From NCBI GenBank assembly GCA_030533445.1, contig CM060068.1:12615479-12679478 (forward strand): a stretch of 64,000 nt of DNA, read 5' to 3'. Below the pieces are notes generated by a model, which was not told where the DNA came from, ran no database searches, and saw only the letters and a program-made list of their open reading frames with translations. Shown one piece after another: positions 12,399 through 25,922 of the stretch. The translations under genes and the position numbers were made by a program. Within the stretch, counting starts at the first letter, position 1. Each line of letters starts with the position of its first letter. This DNA comes from Cyprinodon diabolis. Taxonomy: Eukaryota; Chordata; Actinopteri; Cyprinodontiformes; Cyprinodontidae.

Positions 12399-14686
12399 CA
12401 CTGGAATGTTGCCAGCCATAGTCTGCTGACTGAGGGTAGAAGCATTTAGCCCAGTCAATGACCAATCACATCGCAGGAGGCGTGACTTCAAATACCCATA
12501 ATGCAGCAGTGCTTCTGTGCAGGCACAATAGCAAGATGGCAACGGCACTTTTGCAACTAAAATTTAGAATGTACTAAAGAGAACACCTTACAGTATATGC
12601 TCAGATTTCTTAGCCTTAAATCGCAGAACTTGTTCGCTGGAGAGTTTCTTTGATGACATGTTCTATGAATTACAAAATTAGAGTCTTTAAGTCCCATCCA
12701 TAGTTACCTGATTTATTCTAACTTGATGACACTAAACCTCTTAGTGTTGCCTGCCACAAGCTCTCTACCAGACTGATACCCCATGTATATTTCATATCGG
12801 TCTGGCTGACAAGGCTAGGGACCATTAACAGTAATTAATCCTTATGGACAGGATACGTTCCTGAGCACAGTAAGATAAAATTGATAAAAGCCTGCCACTG
12901 TGAAGGGCAGTAGGTAGAGCCTCACTCTGTCTAAACAGCCATGTCCTGGAGCTCAGATAAAACCTGCACTTAGAAACTGTAGAGAAATAATTGTTGAATA
13001 TAAGGGGAGGTTCTTAAACAGTAAATAAATGATGCAACAGGAGATTAACATTAAGTACAGATATCTGGTCAGATTTATTTATCATCTCTCTGTCCTCAAT
13101 AGGCTGTGCTAAATGTTATTCACCAGCAAATGTGACCAACAATCTTCACTTTTTGTCCATATGCCACCCATATCCAACTTTTTCAATCTGGATTTAAGCT
13201 AAAAATCGGAATTGTATCAATATCTCCTGTGGGAACATAGCCTTAGACACCAGAACCTTCGAAGGCTGGTCGAACTGGGCCTCCCAGTCCTCCAACTCTT
13301 TCGTGCCTTTAATACCACTTTCCCATCTGCACCTAAGATATCCATAATCACCCACATTGAGATGAATGTGGTTGATCACCGTATAAAGTGGTTGACTGAA
13401 ATATTTTAGGAACCTATCATTTTCCGAAAGAGGTTATATAGGAAAAATGACCAGGTCACTAATGAGCTCTCTGGTTAATATAGTGTATTTTAACATCATG
13501 CTGGTGCTGTAAATACTAAATTGTGCATCAGATGTCTTACTCTGATTGGTGTAATGCCTAAAGCTAAGAGAAATCAGCTGGGGATGGTAAGAAAGAAGAG
13601 TATTGACAAAAGTTTCTACAAGCTATTTTTCAAAGTTATTTTGCTGAATTGGCTTATGTTTCTCTGGGATCTGTTTAGGCCTTGACAAGAGGCTCGTCAA
13701 TAAATATATTTAGTTTCCATTGAAAAAAGATTTACAACCGAAATTGAATAATACTTAGATTTACAATGCCCTAAGTCTAGATGAAAAACATTGGAGATAT
13801 GCAAGAAAACCCCCAACAACCTTCACTTTAGTCTGAATCTAATGGGTGGATCAATATTAAATCAGGGAGAGAAAATTGTGTGCTACGGAGTTTTAACTTC
13901 AGTTCTACTTTCAGCACAAATGTGGTCTTCATATCCTGCTGTCCCTCATCTTTTTTGCCTCTTGCTGTTCTATCACAGACTTATATTCATGAGCCATGCA
14001 GCTAAATGTAACCCCGTAGTTACGCTCCTACCACTATCATTCTCTGCTAAATTAATATTAATGCAGGTGAGCATTGGGTTCGGTTAAGTTTATGGGTAAT
14101 CATATTTAGGTTATTTCTCACAGGACACAAGTCACAGTGATTAAAAGCTACTACAGTCACTTTATGCCCAACAACGTGGTTTGGGCCTCCAGCTATTTTC
14201 AACCTATATGAACTATGCTTGCACTTTAAAAAAGAAATTAAAAGCTTGAGGACTAATGTAAAACTGCACTATGCAATTATTTGACTTAGTCTTCTTAACT
14301 TGCTGATTATCACAGAAACATGGTCTCTTTCTTTAGCTCCTAATTTCAACAATTAGCAGATTGCTTTAGTTTCGAGGACACCGTTGTTAGTGGTCCAACA
14401 ACAGCTATTAACATAAAACAGTTATCTTCTCCGAACAATACTGCAGACAGAACCCTCTTAAAAATCTCAAGCTCATTAATTTCATCATTATCCAAGCCTC
14501 ACCAGATCTGCCCGTTCCCATGCGGGTGATGGATGTGGTCAATACTAAATCACATTCATCTTCCCCCAGTGTTTTTAACAAAGATCGAAGTCTTGATAAG
14601 CTGGAATTTGAGGCTGTTTATTAATAGAGGGAAACGTATGTGCTATGCAGATTACATTGTTTCATGTATGCAAGTGTGCTGCTCAC

Positions 14687-14815
14687 CTTGTTTGGCTCTG
14701 CAAGATAACTTGTCAGGCTGCAGGATGTATCCCTCTGTGCAGCTGCATCTGTATGACCCGTAGGTGTTTGTGCAGGTTTGGCTGCATGCACCATACGTGG
14801 CACATTCATCATGAT
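14687..14815 (-). CDS. lrp1b: lrp1b exon: calcium-binding EGF-like module 2 (probably exon 5)
   Basis: A 129-base exon, 43 codons, phase 1 to phase 1. The module opens [15 protein letters not shown] and continues [29 protein letters not shown]. The D-x-D-E-C start with the C-x-N-x4-Y-x-C pattern is the calcium-binding, hydroxylation-type EGF consensus. Remembered LRP1B has DQDECAVYGTCSQTC at the same place. The acceptor is a T-rich tract ending CTATAAG. The donor is CAAG|GTGAGCAG, a strong site. The first base pair of residues is completed by the last base of the preceding exon (G|AT, aspartate). Together with the preceding exon it forms the EGF pair before propeller 1. Confidence 0.94.
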
Positions 14816-15298
14816 CTTATAGAAAAAAAGGAAGAGAGTCATTTGTAACAAATTAGGTGTTCTCAGACATGACCCAAATACATAAAGTAAAGCTAATGTA
14901 GCCTCTGTCTGGTACCTCAGCTATAATTACTTTTGTTACCAATAAGTCATTTTGGGGATTGCAATAGCCAATGCACTACTCATCCTCACATCTTCTCTAA
15001 CTGGATCAAATCCAGGACTTCCAGTTACTTCGATACACTTCCTCCACTGACATAATCATGTTATTCAGTAAAGTCCCCATATCTTTATATGGAAATATGG
15101 CTTCTGGCATGTAAAATTACACAAACAGGAACACTGTATAAACAATATGTGCATGAGCATATATATATGCAAAGCCATCACTGATGAGAGTTAAGTGTCA
15201 TCTAACCTGCTACTCCTCCTTATTCAACCAAAATAAGTCCAAAAGAGAGCAAAAAGCTCCACAATATAAATGCTCCTCTCAGCTATACAGAATCGTAC
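14816..15298 (-). other. lrp1b: lrp1b short intron between the two EGF exons
   Basis: A 483-base intron with donor GTACGA and a T-rich acceptor ending CTATAAG. No repeat or other feature is visible. It is by far the shortest intron here, keeping the EGF pair together. Confidence 0.9.
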
Positions 15299-15418
15299 CT
15301 CTGCAGCTTGTCCCATCCTCACCGACCTCAAACCCATCGGCGCAGAAACAGAAGGTACCGTTTCTCGTCATGACACAGCCATAGCGGCACCGTAGCTCGT
15401 GGCAGGCTGACAGAAGCT
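15299..15418 (-). CDS. lrp1b: lrp1b exon: EGF-like module 1 (probably exon 4)
   Basis: A 120-base exon, 40 codons, phase 1 in and phase 1 out. It encodes one EGF-like module starting [17 protein letters not shown], then [20 protein letters not shown]. Six cysteines are in EGF spacing, and N-G-T is a potential N-glycosylation site. It aligns without gaps to the remembered LRP1B segment after the second class A repeat (ELLSNCQQLNCQYKC...). The acceptor reads CCAATTACAG|AG. The donor is AGAG|GTACGATT, with GTACG a weaker match than the usual GTAAG. Modules of this type lie between the class A repeats and the propeller and set domain spacing. The exon is followed after a 483-base intron by the second EGF module. 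Confidence 0.93.
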
Positions 15419-15524
15419 CTGTAATTGGAGACAAAAAAAGGCAAAAACCTTGCTTATAAGTATAAAAAGAAAATAAAAAAGAAATGTACTTTTCTTCTTA
15501 GAAAATTGACTTTATTATTTTTTT

Positions 15525-15757
15525 CCTCTTGAATATTTTATTGTCATGTATCAAAAACACATTGGAGAAATTTACCTCTGCATTTAACCCATCCCCTTGG
15601 GGAGCAGTGGGCTGCCATTGTGCGCCGCCCGGGGAGCAATCAGGGGTTAAGGGTCTTGCTCAGAGAACCAGAGTGGCAGTATGTGGAAGTGGGGCTCAAA
15701 CTCAGAAAATAGGATTCCAAGCTCTATGCCCCAATCATTAGGCCACCACTCCCTGAA
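15525..15757 (-). mobile_element. tRNA-derived SINE
   Basis: Read on the minus strand: GTGGTGGCCTAATGATTGG (A-box region), TGAGTTTGAGCCCCAC (B box), ACTGCCACTCTGGTTCTCTG, GACCCTTAACCCCTGATTGC and a tail ending ATGACAATAAAATATTCAAG. It has the same body as the copies at 45507 and 54153. It sits about 110 bases upstream of the EGF 1 exon acceptor. Confidence 0.78.
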
Positions 15758-17222
15758 TGGGCAGCTCTGAACCTGACAATAACCCTAAAACTATTCATTA
15801 CCAGTGCATAACCCTAACCTTAAACTTAACCATTGATAAAATTGCTCATGAGAACCAGCAAATATCCTCACTTTATAACTGGTCCTCAATTAAATGGTGA
15901 AATAGATATGTATAGATAAAGGCACTACTACATAATCTGTAGAGTTAGTGTAGAGACAAATAATTTACACTGCTTAAGGACCCAAAGGGAAGTTTACACA
16001 CTTCCTTACTAACACCAGCAGAAAGCATCACTATCTGTTAGTCCACTGTGTTTTTTTTTTTTTTTTTTTGTGTTCTAAACTCAGGTATAAACTCAGTGAA
16101 GTCTTAGAGCACTTCATGCTTCACTTTGCTGATAAGATTTAAGATAGGCTTTGAGATGCTGCAGATTGGCCTAAACTTTATAGAAACTGTAAAGGATTGT
16201 GTAAAAGAACATAATAGACACTGGATTTATCAATATAGAGAATGTGAGGACTCAATTTTTATTCTAAAATTGAACTTGGGATTTTCAGTATATGTAAGCC
16301 TTAATCATAATGAACAGAATTGAACATTTGAAACATATCATTCAACCTATGATTAATCTATGCCATCTATTAGTGTAATCTAATTAATACATTTATGTTA
16401 TAAACTTATATAATAGTTTTCATGCAAATGTTTAGTATGGAATCAATAAAGTTAGAAAAGAAATAAGTCCAGAAATGTCATCCCTATTAAATGTTCAACA
16501 GTTCTGTCAATGAAGAGGAAGAAAGTTTTTATAATTCCAAAGTGTAGGCTTCATAACTTCTATTAATGTGTCAATCAGCTGTCTGAGCCCTGCGGGGGCC
16601 ATAATTAAGACTTTTTTTTTTACTAACACTGCTGTGTCAAATCCTCATCTGACAAACTGAATGACAGTGTAAGAGTCTGTAGGCATTGCTAACATTTTCA
16701 TTTCATGTGTACTTTCAGAATACTGTAATTGGGGGATAATGCTCTGCTAACACAAGAACATCTAATTTTGGAATGATTAATATTTAACTGAACAAATCAA
16801 TAAATTAACCAAAAGAACAAATCAGACTCAAAATAAAGGTCTGACAACACAAAGCCAGCTGAACTTTCATTAATGTCATCATACAGCTCAGCAGAGACAG
16901 CTGCATATCAATTTGTCTGTGGTCTTTCCGGTTGCTCTATGTAAAGAAATTAATGAAATATCACATCAGTAAACCCGAGCATTTCTTGACAGGGTGCAGT
17001 TACATTCAGAATGGTAGGAGGAAAATGTGATAATAGACTTAGTCATCATTACGCTGTTATTATTTTACTATTTATTTTTAACCGTTGAATTGTGTGAAGC
17101 TGGAGGATATTTGAAACACTGTGTCATTAGTTGTCACTTTTTCACAATGGGCTATACTTCTTGGCTAAGTACTACATGAAGATTGATGGTGTGGTGTTTG
17201 GAGTATTAAGTCTCAGCACAGT

Positions 17223-17254
17223 AACAAATTGGTCTCTACTGAGACCAATTTGTT
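17223..17254. repeat. perfect short inverted repeat (hairpin)
   Basis: AACAAATTGGTCTC at 17223-17236 and its exact complement at 17241-17254 flank a 4-base TACT loop. No family was recognised. Confidence 0.85.
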
Positions 17255-17754
17255 GACTTACAACAAAACACTGTTTAATAGCCCCCAATGAAATGGGGAG
17301 CTGACAAAAGAGCAACATTCCTTAAATCCAATGGCTTCTGGGTAGGGTGAAACCCTTTAATTATTATAAGAAAACAGTACATTGTGAACATATAAATAAT
17401 CAAGCCAAGATGACATTATCTTTATCATTGGCATCCCCTATTAAAGACGTGTACAGAGGCATCAGAAATAATTAGTTGTTATGGAGACTACCGGTTCTCT
17501 CTTATGCGGTGTTCATACAGCTGGTCATGGTGCCTAATTTCCATTTGTTTCTGAAATCCAGTATTTTTGGTGCGTTTGTTCATACCAGTTACAAAATATG
17601 GCTGTTAGCAGTGGAAAGGACAAAAATCCTGTTTGAATAATTTGCCCAGGGAAGAAAAACTGTTTATTTCTTGTCTTTTTAATCAAAAATCTGTCAATTG
17701 GGTGATAAGTCTTTAGTAATTCTGAAACATAATTCTTATTTGTATTCATTATCG

Positions 17755-18312
17755 AATTATAGAAGCTGTATCTGGTCTATTCCTGTTTGGCTGTGACAGA
17801 AATATCATCTGTGCTGCTGCCATCAACACCTATGTTTATAGATTTGGAGATTGGCCTGTACTGTGACTAACTGTGTGTGCTCTCTTTTATCCTCTGACAT
17901 GGGAGCTGGCTTGAAGCTTGTTTGCTTGACTGGGTCTTTCCCGTTTAGGGCCACTTGTAAAGCTAGTTAACAGTTACCTAATGTAAATCAGTTAATTTTT
18001 TTTTTTTTTTTTTTTTGTGGAAATCTGCTTCTGTCTCCTTGAACCCAGTCGGCCTCAGCAGATGGCTGCTGACAATGAGCCTGGTTCTGCTGGATGCTTT
18101 TTCCTGTTAAAAGGGATTTTTTTTTTCTCACTGATGCTGTAAACAGGCTTTTTGTGATAGATTGTTATCACTGAGTCAATGCAATTAGCTGGTTTTCCTT
18201 AGATAGAGATTTTTTAACCTACCTAACTGTATCATCCGAATTAATTGTACCGGTAAAGTGTCTTGAGGTGACATGTGAATCGGTGTTATATAAATAAACT
18301 GAATTGAATATG
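17755..18312 (+). mobile_element. L2-like LINE 3' UTR and tail
   Basis: This is co-linear with 54315-54905: GTATCTGGTCTATTCC, GCTGGCTTGAAGCTTG, GCCTGGTTCTGCTGGATG and the tail AAAGTGTCTTGAGGTGACAT ... ATAAATAAACTGAATTGAAT. It has internal T-run insertions near 17998-18016. No coding part is present (5' truncated). Confidence 0.72.
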
Positions 18313-20689
18313 ACAGCATGACTAGCTTAAAGAACCCTCTTTTATATCCCCTACATATACATTTTAATATATGTTTAAGCTTAAGGCACTTCATTAACGA
18401 TAAAGAACCTTTGAAGTATCTGAACTGCAAATTACTGAATTTCCAATTTGGACAGGTATAATGTACCGAAAACGTCTTTTGAAAATTAAGAATGGTGATG
18501 ATTGTGATGAACTAAGAACTAAGACAAGAGATTTAGCACTCACCACTTTTTTTATACATGATGTATTTTTCATTGATACTCTAAAGCTGTTTTCCCACTT
18601 AAATTAGTGGGTTAACATGGGTTTTTGAAACCCAGGTGGACCCGCTAAAAACAGGCATTTGGCTCCTCCCTTTTTTGGCAAAAAAGCCGGGACTGACCCC
18701 CGCTGGTGAAGCTGTGTTGCTTCTACCCCACTACTGCGGTGTGTCTGGTGACACCATCATGCTGGCTTAGCGCTGATGATGTAATCAGTGCGACAGAAAT
18801 CAGGAAAGTAAACAATGAAGATCATCATGGAAGGGAGGGCCATTGGCAACTTCAGGTAAGTACAGTAGCAATTTTGGTAGCCATTCCTGACTTCTGAAGA
18901 TAAACACATATGTAACAAAGAAAGTTTAAATTTCAAGGTTGCATTTTGTATATAATAAAGTTTCAGATACATTTGTTTTATTTAGAATAATAATTCTATA
19001 TTTTGTAAATTTCATCAAAAAATCTAGAATTGATAAATGTACAAAAATGAAAGTTTTTTTTTTTTTTTTTATACAATACTGAGTGTAAGATTGTGCTATA
19101 CCAATAGTGAAACAAAAAGCATTTCTTGGGTGTGTGGATATAAATGTGGATGTAGCTATATAATGTGGAAAAACATCACTGTGTGCGAACTGTTTTAAAT
19201 AGGGCCCGAAAGAAACAGTGGGGAGGAAAGCTCTGTGTACTTTGCCACTGAAGTTTTGATGGACACAGAGTTGAATGTGAAATGACAGAGCTTTCATTTC
19301 TGGTGCAAATGTTTCTTCGGAAAGATTGAGAGCAAGAAAAACACAGAAATACTAAAATGTAAATGCCCAGTAACCTTTCAAATACAATGGCCGGAGAGGC
19401 TGTTTTGACATTTATGTATTAATAGTTCCCCTCTGTTATTGTAGTGAAAAGATTTTTCTGGCAGGAAATACCAAAAAATTCAATGTACTTAAAAGAGAAT
19501 GTTAAGAGAAGTACTAAGTATGAGTGTTATGTTGCAGGAACATACATAAATAGTTGCAATAGTCATGTAATGCGTCTTTTGAATAAATAAATACCTTCAA
19601 AAAGTGTAACCATCCAGAGGGACATTTTAACATTACGTTATTTCAAATTAATACGTTCACTTTTGAACCTTCAATCTACTTATTTGCACTAGGGTTGTGT
19701 AATTATATTCTTCAGTTAAATAAACAAAAATCACAAGTTTTTATCATTCAAAGCAATATATACTTCTAGGTCCAAATAAACCTGATATTTGAATATTGCA
19801 TGCATACTAATTAATATGTATATTGCTGTCTTTTCCTATTTTGTTGTTATGAATGTCCCACTATTTTAAACAAATGACCTGTTTATTAATATGAATAATT
19901 GAAGATTTTGAGTCATAGCACTGCATGTCACCACAATTGAGCATAAGTAAAAATAGAAACCTGTTTATAGCTAGGATACTCCTGCTGTGCTATCAGTAGC
20001 ATGTAAACAAGCCTTCAACAGTTTTCAAAAGGTCTTAAGATTTATTAGCTATTAAGAGCTTGTTCTTGTTTTAAACATTAATGGTTTTAGTTTTGTAGTC
20101 TGGGGTTCTGCTTTTCTCTAATAGATAAAGCTGCATCCAACATCAAATAGAACTAAAAATAGGTTTTAAAATATCTTGGCAAAGAGTTTTATTTATTTTT
20201 TCTTTCATTTCACTGGGATAGCAAGACCATTTTTTTTGTTGAGTTTTTGACATTTGATTCCCAATGTGCTAATTGGTTCTTGATTCATGTTTTTTTTTTA
20301 TCATTATTACTCAAAACCTTTGAATGATAAATAATACCAATCTTTAATCTGAAGAAAAAACATGCAGACTTTACACAGAAAGTCTAGAAAGGCAAAATCT
20401 GAAATATGAAACGAGTTTCAAGCTGAGCCAAGCACCTTAGGTACAGAAGTTTATTTGATTAAAATACAAATTAAAAGCCAGTAAAGAAAAAAAAAAGACA
20501 AACAAGAAATGTGACTGGAGTGAATGAAGTGGTTAAGACTCTGCATTTAAAATAAAAAGTAACCAGTCTATCTAACTAACCCAAGCAAATTATTATAGAA
20601 TTTATAAACATTCAACATAACTCTTACTTGTGCAAACTGTGTGGCACCACAGACATTTGCATATGTATCATGGGTGTATCGTTTGGGGA

Positions 20690-20860
20690 CATCTGTTATC
20701 TGTACATAAACACTATGACATGAAATCAAAGGGTTGACGTTTAAACCCCAGCTCCGGCATTCAGTGTTGTTGTGTCCTTGGGCAAGACACTTCACCCACA
20801 TTGCCTAGTGATGCCAGTGTTTTTCAGCAGAAGCTCCAATGCAGCTGACTGCATTACCAT
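20690..20860 (+). mobile_element. SINE-like fragment
   Basis: GGGTTGACGTTTAAACCCCA resembles a decayed B box. It is followed by GGCATTCAGTGTTGTTGTGT and CCTTGGGCAAGACACTTCAC, text common in fish interspersed repeats. The boundaries are not clear. Confidence 0.42.
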
Positions 20861-22129
20861 TGAACTTCACAATTTTCAATGTAAAAATATTTGAAAGTAC
20901 TGCAATTTGTGTGCATTTAACAGAAAAATGTTTTTTAACTTTCACAAAAGATTACAACATCAAATTTAACTTTGCGTCATGACTACAGTTGGTCTGAACT
21001 TAACATGTAGATACATTGACAATTGTTGTCTGGATGGTTTAAGTATTCTCTAGAACTAAAAATAACAACAAAGTGCTTTATCGGCCATTAAAAAAAAAAA
21101 AAAAAAAAAAATCAGTCACTCAATAAATGGGACAAAAATACAGCAGTTTGGGGGTTGGTGATCAATGTCTGTTTCTGACATCATACACCTCTTGAATAGG
21201 TGTTTATTTGGAAGAGGCTGGTACTGCAGCTACCTGATCTGTACAATTTTATATTGTTATTTGAAGTACAGTTCGATAAGCGTCAGTTCACCATCGACAT
21301 GCATCACACACTGAAAGTAGGGCAACAAGGACCAGTGCACTAAAAGTCCAGGCTAGTGAGTCCTCTTTTTTAATATTAAAGATTATTTAAAGTTATCACA
21401 ATCACAAAATCTTTAAATAAAAGTTTGGAGGCCTCGTTATTGCAGAACAAAAATATTGACTGAAGAAAGAGTTGGACTTTTCTCCGGTCTCTCCCATGGT
21501 GAACCCCCACCCGTCCTGCCAGTGGTCTCGATTATACCTCATACTTCTAAGGAAAAGTCAGCAAGAATCTGCTGCAGGAAAGAGAAATAACAGGAGGCAG
21601 TGGAAGGAGTTGATGAAATAAAAACGGCTTGGTGACAGGGTTCTTGAAAAACCTTGCATCTAGCTAATTTATATTAAAGCATGACTTAACACATATGCCT
21701 GAGTACTTTTTAGAACTAATTTGGGATGTAAGTTTCTTACAAATTCAGCTATAGACTATACCCTCTCTACCACCTCTCCCAATTTGCATGTGTGCAGTGA
21801 CTTGAGAGAAAAAGTACAAACTTTTGGAGTTTGTTGTAGACTATTCACAGTGCTTCAGTACATGAGCGCAAAAGCAGAGATAAAACCGTCTTTCATCCAA
21901 CATCTGCATATACCACTTATTTGCCACGAACACTGGCTTTTCTGAGACTTTCGGAGCGCAGTCTTGTAATCCATGCACACAGATTGCCAAACAAAGCACA
22001 CAATTTAGTAAAGCAGGAGCACCTATTTCCACTAGCTTTGTTTTTTTTACAGGCTGATACTTGCCAGGCTTTTCTGAGCCAAAAGGTGAAGCTCTTGATT
22101 TAGCAGTCAACACAAAAAGGAAGAAGAAG

Positions 22130-22475
22130 ATGCTGAATTTAGCTTTCTCAACAAGTTGGTCAGACACTCCCTCAAAATTTGGGCGATGAGCTTGGTCACC
22201 GAGAGAGGCTAGGAGTAGAAACACTTCTCCGTATAGAAAGGACTCAGCTGAGGTGGCTCGGACATCCTTTCGGATGACCCCTGGATGCCTCCCTTGGGAG
22301 ATTTCAGGCATGTCCCACCGAGAGGAGACCCAGAGGATGGCAAAGGACACGCTGGAGGGAGTACGTCTCACAGCTTCTTTGGGAAAACTTTGGGCTTCCC
22401 CCAGCAGGAGATGTCTCAGAGAGATAAGTCTGGTTGTCTCTGCTAAGACTGCTGGCCCTCAACCAGAATAAGCAG
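22130..22475 (+). mobile_element. Rex3/RTE-like LINE C-terminal fragment
   Basis: The plus-strand frames contain MPPLGRFQACPTERRPRGWQ, RTRWREYVSQLLWENFGLPP and LSLLRLLALNQNK, with stops. This is the typical C-terminal end (R-x-RTRWRDYVS-x-LAWE-x-LGIPP) of a widespread fish RTE-type LINE. A 176-codon minus-strand open frame across the same bases is its shadow. The element is 5' truncated and dead. Confidence 0.68.
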
Positions 22476-25400
22476 AAGGTGTGTACGAGTACTGAAGGAT
22501 TTTAACCAAGGTGGTGAATTAGTAGATTAAACAGACATTTAATAAAAAGAAATAAGTAAAGAATACATTTAAAAAATATGAAACCATTCAATATAACTGT
22601 ATCATATAACAAAGGGAAGGGTCATGATCTCTTGATGAGTTTCGGTTCTGCTGCACATTTCACTCTGGATTTTCAGTTACACTTTGATTTATTTCATTCT
22701 ATGTTTTTCGGTCATTGGTTTTATTTCCATTTTATGTTATCCTAGTTGTTTTCTGGTTGAATTTAAGCACCATTGTATTTCTTGTTTACTCCCTGTTGCC
22801 CCCTTCTGCCAGTCTCCTTTCCAATAGCTTCCTTCTAGATCCTTCTGTCCACACCTGCTCAAAATCAGTTGATTACTCTATTCATTGCTGTTTGGCATAT
22901 ATACTCCTCCCCTGCAGTTACCGTTTGCTTGATTTTTGCTTAAGCTTTGATTATACTTACAGAGGTTTTACTACCACACAAAGGAAAATAGAGTTGAAAC
23001 TATTATGCAAATCCAGACATGCAAATAGAAGTAAGCACTTTTTCATTCAAAGGTCAAAGTAAAGCCCTGCAACAATGAAATCTGGACAAGCAAGCTTTTA
23101 AGATGAAAAAAAAACAACAACAAAAAACATAAACCATGAAATGAAATATCCACATGCTGGTGATCAGTGCAAAGGAAAATTGAAATAAAATTGCAATAGT
23201 AATATTGGTTGAAAATAATCTAAATTTAGATTTTTGCAAAAATTGTTCAGCCCTAATTCACATCCACTATCTATGTTTAACAGAAGGCATGGTGTTCTAT
23301 TTCTGAAAAGTCAATTTTACATCAATTGGAGAGCATTTTTCAAAATCCTTTATCTACCTTCCTTTTACCAATCATCTTAGAAATCATATAGATATTTTTG
23401 TCAACTCTAATAAGAGAACACAGCTATAAGTTGGAAATGTAAAGACTGCAGTTCTTTAAGAGGTTATTTTGGCCCTACTCAATGAATTCAAGATTTCATT
23501 TGATCTTCCTTTGTAGACAAGGGTTTTCTATGTGTTTTACTGAATTCCCTGACCCTATTTTTTTTTTCAAACTTACTCAGAAGTAAAGAAGGCAGTCATC
23601 TTGTCTTTTCATGTGGACTTGACTTTCTTTATATTACTATGTAATAAATTGCTTACTGCGATCTGTCTGCCTGTTTCATGAGGTCAGATTATTGTTTGTA
23701 AGAAATACATTTATTTTGAGTCTGACAGAAAATAGACAGGGTTTGGTGAGAAACAGTGAATCATAATATACTTGCTATGGTGCAATAAATGTATGATGGG
23801 GGTGGTTGGAAGGATTTTGAGTCTGTTAGGATCCTAAAGTCCATAGTCATAGAACTTTACAAATTATACAGTGTGCATCCTTACTGGATACTATTTTCCA
23901 TTTAGTTGGTTATTATATTTAACAACCAAGCATGAAAGCACACTCTCAGTCGCTTCTAGTGTAATTGAACCCGAAAATTACAGTGTACATCTCATAATGT
24001 GTAATTTAATATATAGATTAACCGTCTCTGCTTTGTGAACATTCTGGAATTGCACATTCCAACTCAAACTAAACTGTTATGAATGTTATTTCAACTTTTT
24101 ACTGTAAAGAAACCTGGGAATCCTTTAGAAAAACCACACACAAAGGGTTACAGAATAAACCCTTATCAATAAAGTGGCCATATTTATAAATAAATGAACA
24201 TCCATCTCAATGAAAATGATATGACTAATAATATTACTTCGATGTGCTTTAAAGTTTTCAGTGTTTGACAGATGGTTCAAAAAGTAATGCTCTCTCCAGT
24301 TTTACTTGTTTACTTATTCTTAAGCTTGTATGTGGACCCTATGTGACCTGTGCATTGTTATTCATCATGAGGTAGAGATACTAGCTTACTCTCCAGTTGT
24401 GAAGCAGTAATCAAATGTCTACATGCTGGGATAAAGATATTCAATGCTAATCCTTATATCTGTTCAGAGACGGCAGACGATGAGCTCTCCCTCTTGGCAA
24501 AAAGGGAGAAGAGGGGATTGTCTATCTGGAACCAAGCCCACATACCTACACTACCTCCATATATATAAGTCAGTTGTAAAGTGGTCATTGTATATTTTCC
24601 AGCTAGAAAAACAATATTTTAATCTAGAAATAAAACAGAGGGCTGTACCTTGAAGCGAGCTCAATGTAATAAAACACTAAAATATAATTTAATCTGGTTA
24701 GTTGGATGCTTTAGTTCAAAAATGTTTAGGTTACAATAGTTGGAAGTTCATATCACAATTTGATCATATTAATACGAGAACCAACCAGTCTGATTTAAAT
24801 GATCCCATTTTTTGAGGTGTCAGAATGTTTTCTCTTTTTTTTTTTTTTTTTGTCGGACCTGGCAGTTTACCATTAATCTTAATGGAGTAGCTTCAGGGTA
24901 ACACCATATGCCAGTCGGCCCCTGAAACCTGTATAAGTAATTGTCACCATGATCCAATGGATCTTCTCACAATTCTGGCTCTGACTTTTATTATGTATTT
25001 TTGGGGACATTATACAGGAGAAAACAAATACAGAATAGTCAAAGGTTTGTTGTGTCAAAAAAAGAGGCAAAGGAAAAATTATTAACAAATAATAAATAAA
25101 TCTTCAATTAAAGTGCATTGATTCAGATACAGTTGATGCTGAATGCTTGGCCGCTCCAGAGCAGGTTGGCCATTCAGAGTACGTTACATGGTGAATGAAT
25201 GAGAATGACTGAGTCTTCGTGTTAGCTTAAAGACAGAAACCAGTAATTCTGCTTCATGGTCCAGGCCTCTGATTTGCAAGACAGTAAACAGTAAGTTCTT
25301 TAAAATATATATTTTTTAAATAGGTCACTTCTTTTAAGGGATACACCTCAACCTAACTACACCATGCATTTACTTTTTCTTTATCAAAAATATGATGATC

Positions 25401-25834
25401 TGAAAATGAACAACAGAACCATATTTTTGATACTGTATATATAATCGTAGGATATAGAGTACTTGTCACGATTTGAGTAGAGGTATATATTGGGAGACTG
25501 AACCAAGACAAACTAATCAGCAGATTGGGAGCAGGTGTGGGCAAGACCAACAATGAGGAAGCCAAGTTGAAAGGAAAACAAGCACAAGGGCAACAGAGGG
25601 TAACTAAAGAAAGCGGGAAGGGCAATTTTGAATAGCTGCTACTGTAGCTAATAAAGCTAGCCAAAGAGTGTGCCAAAAAAAAAAAAACTGAAAAAAAAAC
25701 AAACACTGATTTAAGGTAGAAAGAATAAAATGCATTTGGAGATTAAAAGTTTACTTAGACTAAGTTATGCTATATTGTGATTTTCTGTTTTACCATTTCT
25801 TTTCCAAATTAGTTAGTTCTTTTATTTCTAGTTT

Positions 25835-25922
25835 TCCAATTATATTAGGTGGCCATTGTCTCAATAAAGTGCCTTTGGTTGACATGTGTTGTAATTGGAG
25901 CTAATAAAACCGAATTGAATTG
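25835..25922 (+). mobile_element. LINE 3' tail fragment
   Basis: ATAAAGTGCCTTTGGTTGAC ATGTG ... AATAAAACCGAATTGAATTG matches the terminal 80 bases of the L2-like tails. Confidence 0.6.

Larger units (their letters stand above)
8324..14686 (-). other. lrp1b: lrp1b intron between EGF 2 and the propeller
   Basis: A 6363-base intron with donor GTGAGC and acceptor TTGTTTAAG. It contains a degenerate Tc1-like inverted-repeat end near 10288-10345, a LINE tail near 11610-11700 and a foldback MITE relative at about 12193-12398. The remaining stretches (8324-10280, 10640-11600, 12400-14686) show nothing I can classify. Open frames here are short and lack splice context or family similarity. Confidence 0.85.

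Noticed and set aside
21841..22371. 176-codon minus-strand open frame
   Set aside because: It is the antisense of a Rex3-like LINE C-terminus on the plus strand; no similarity of its own and no splice or start context.
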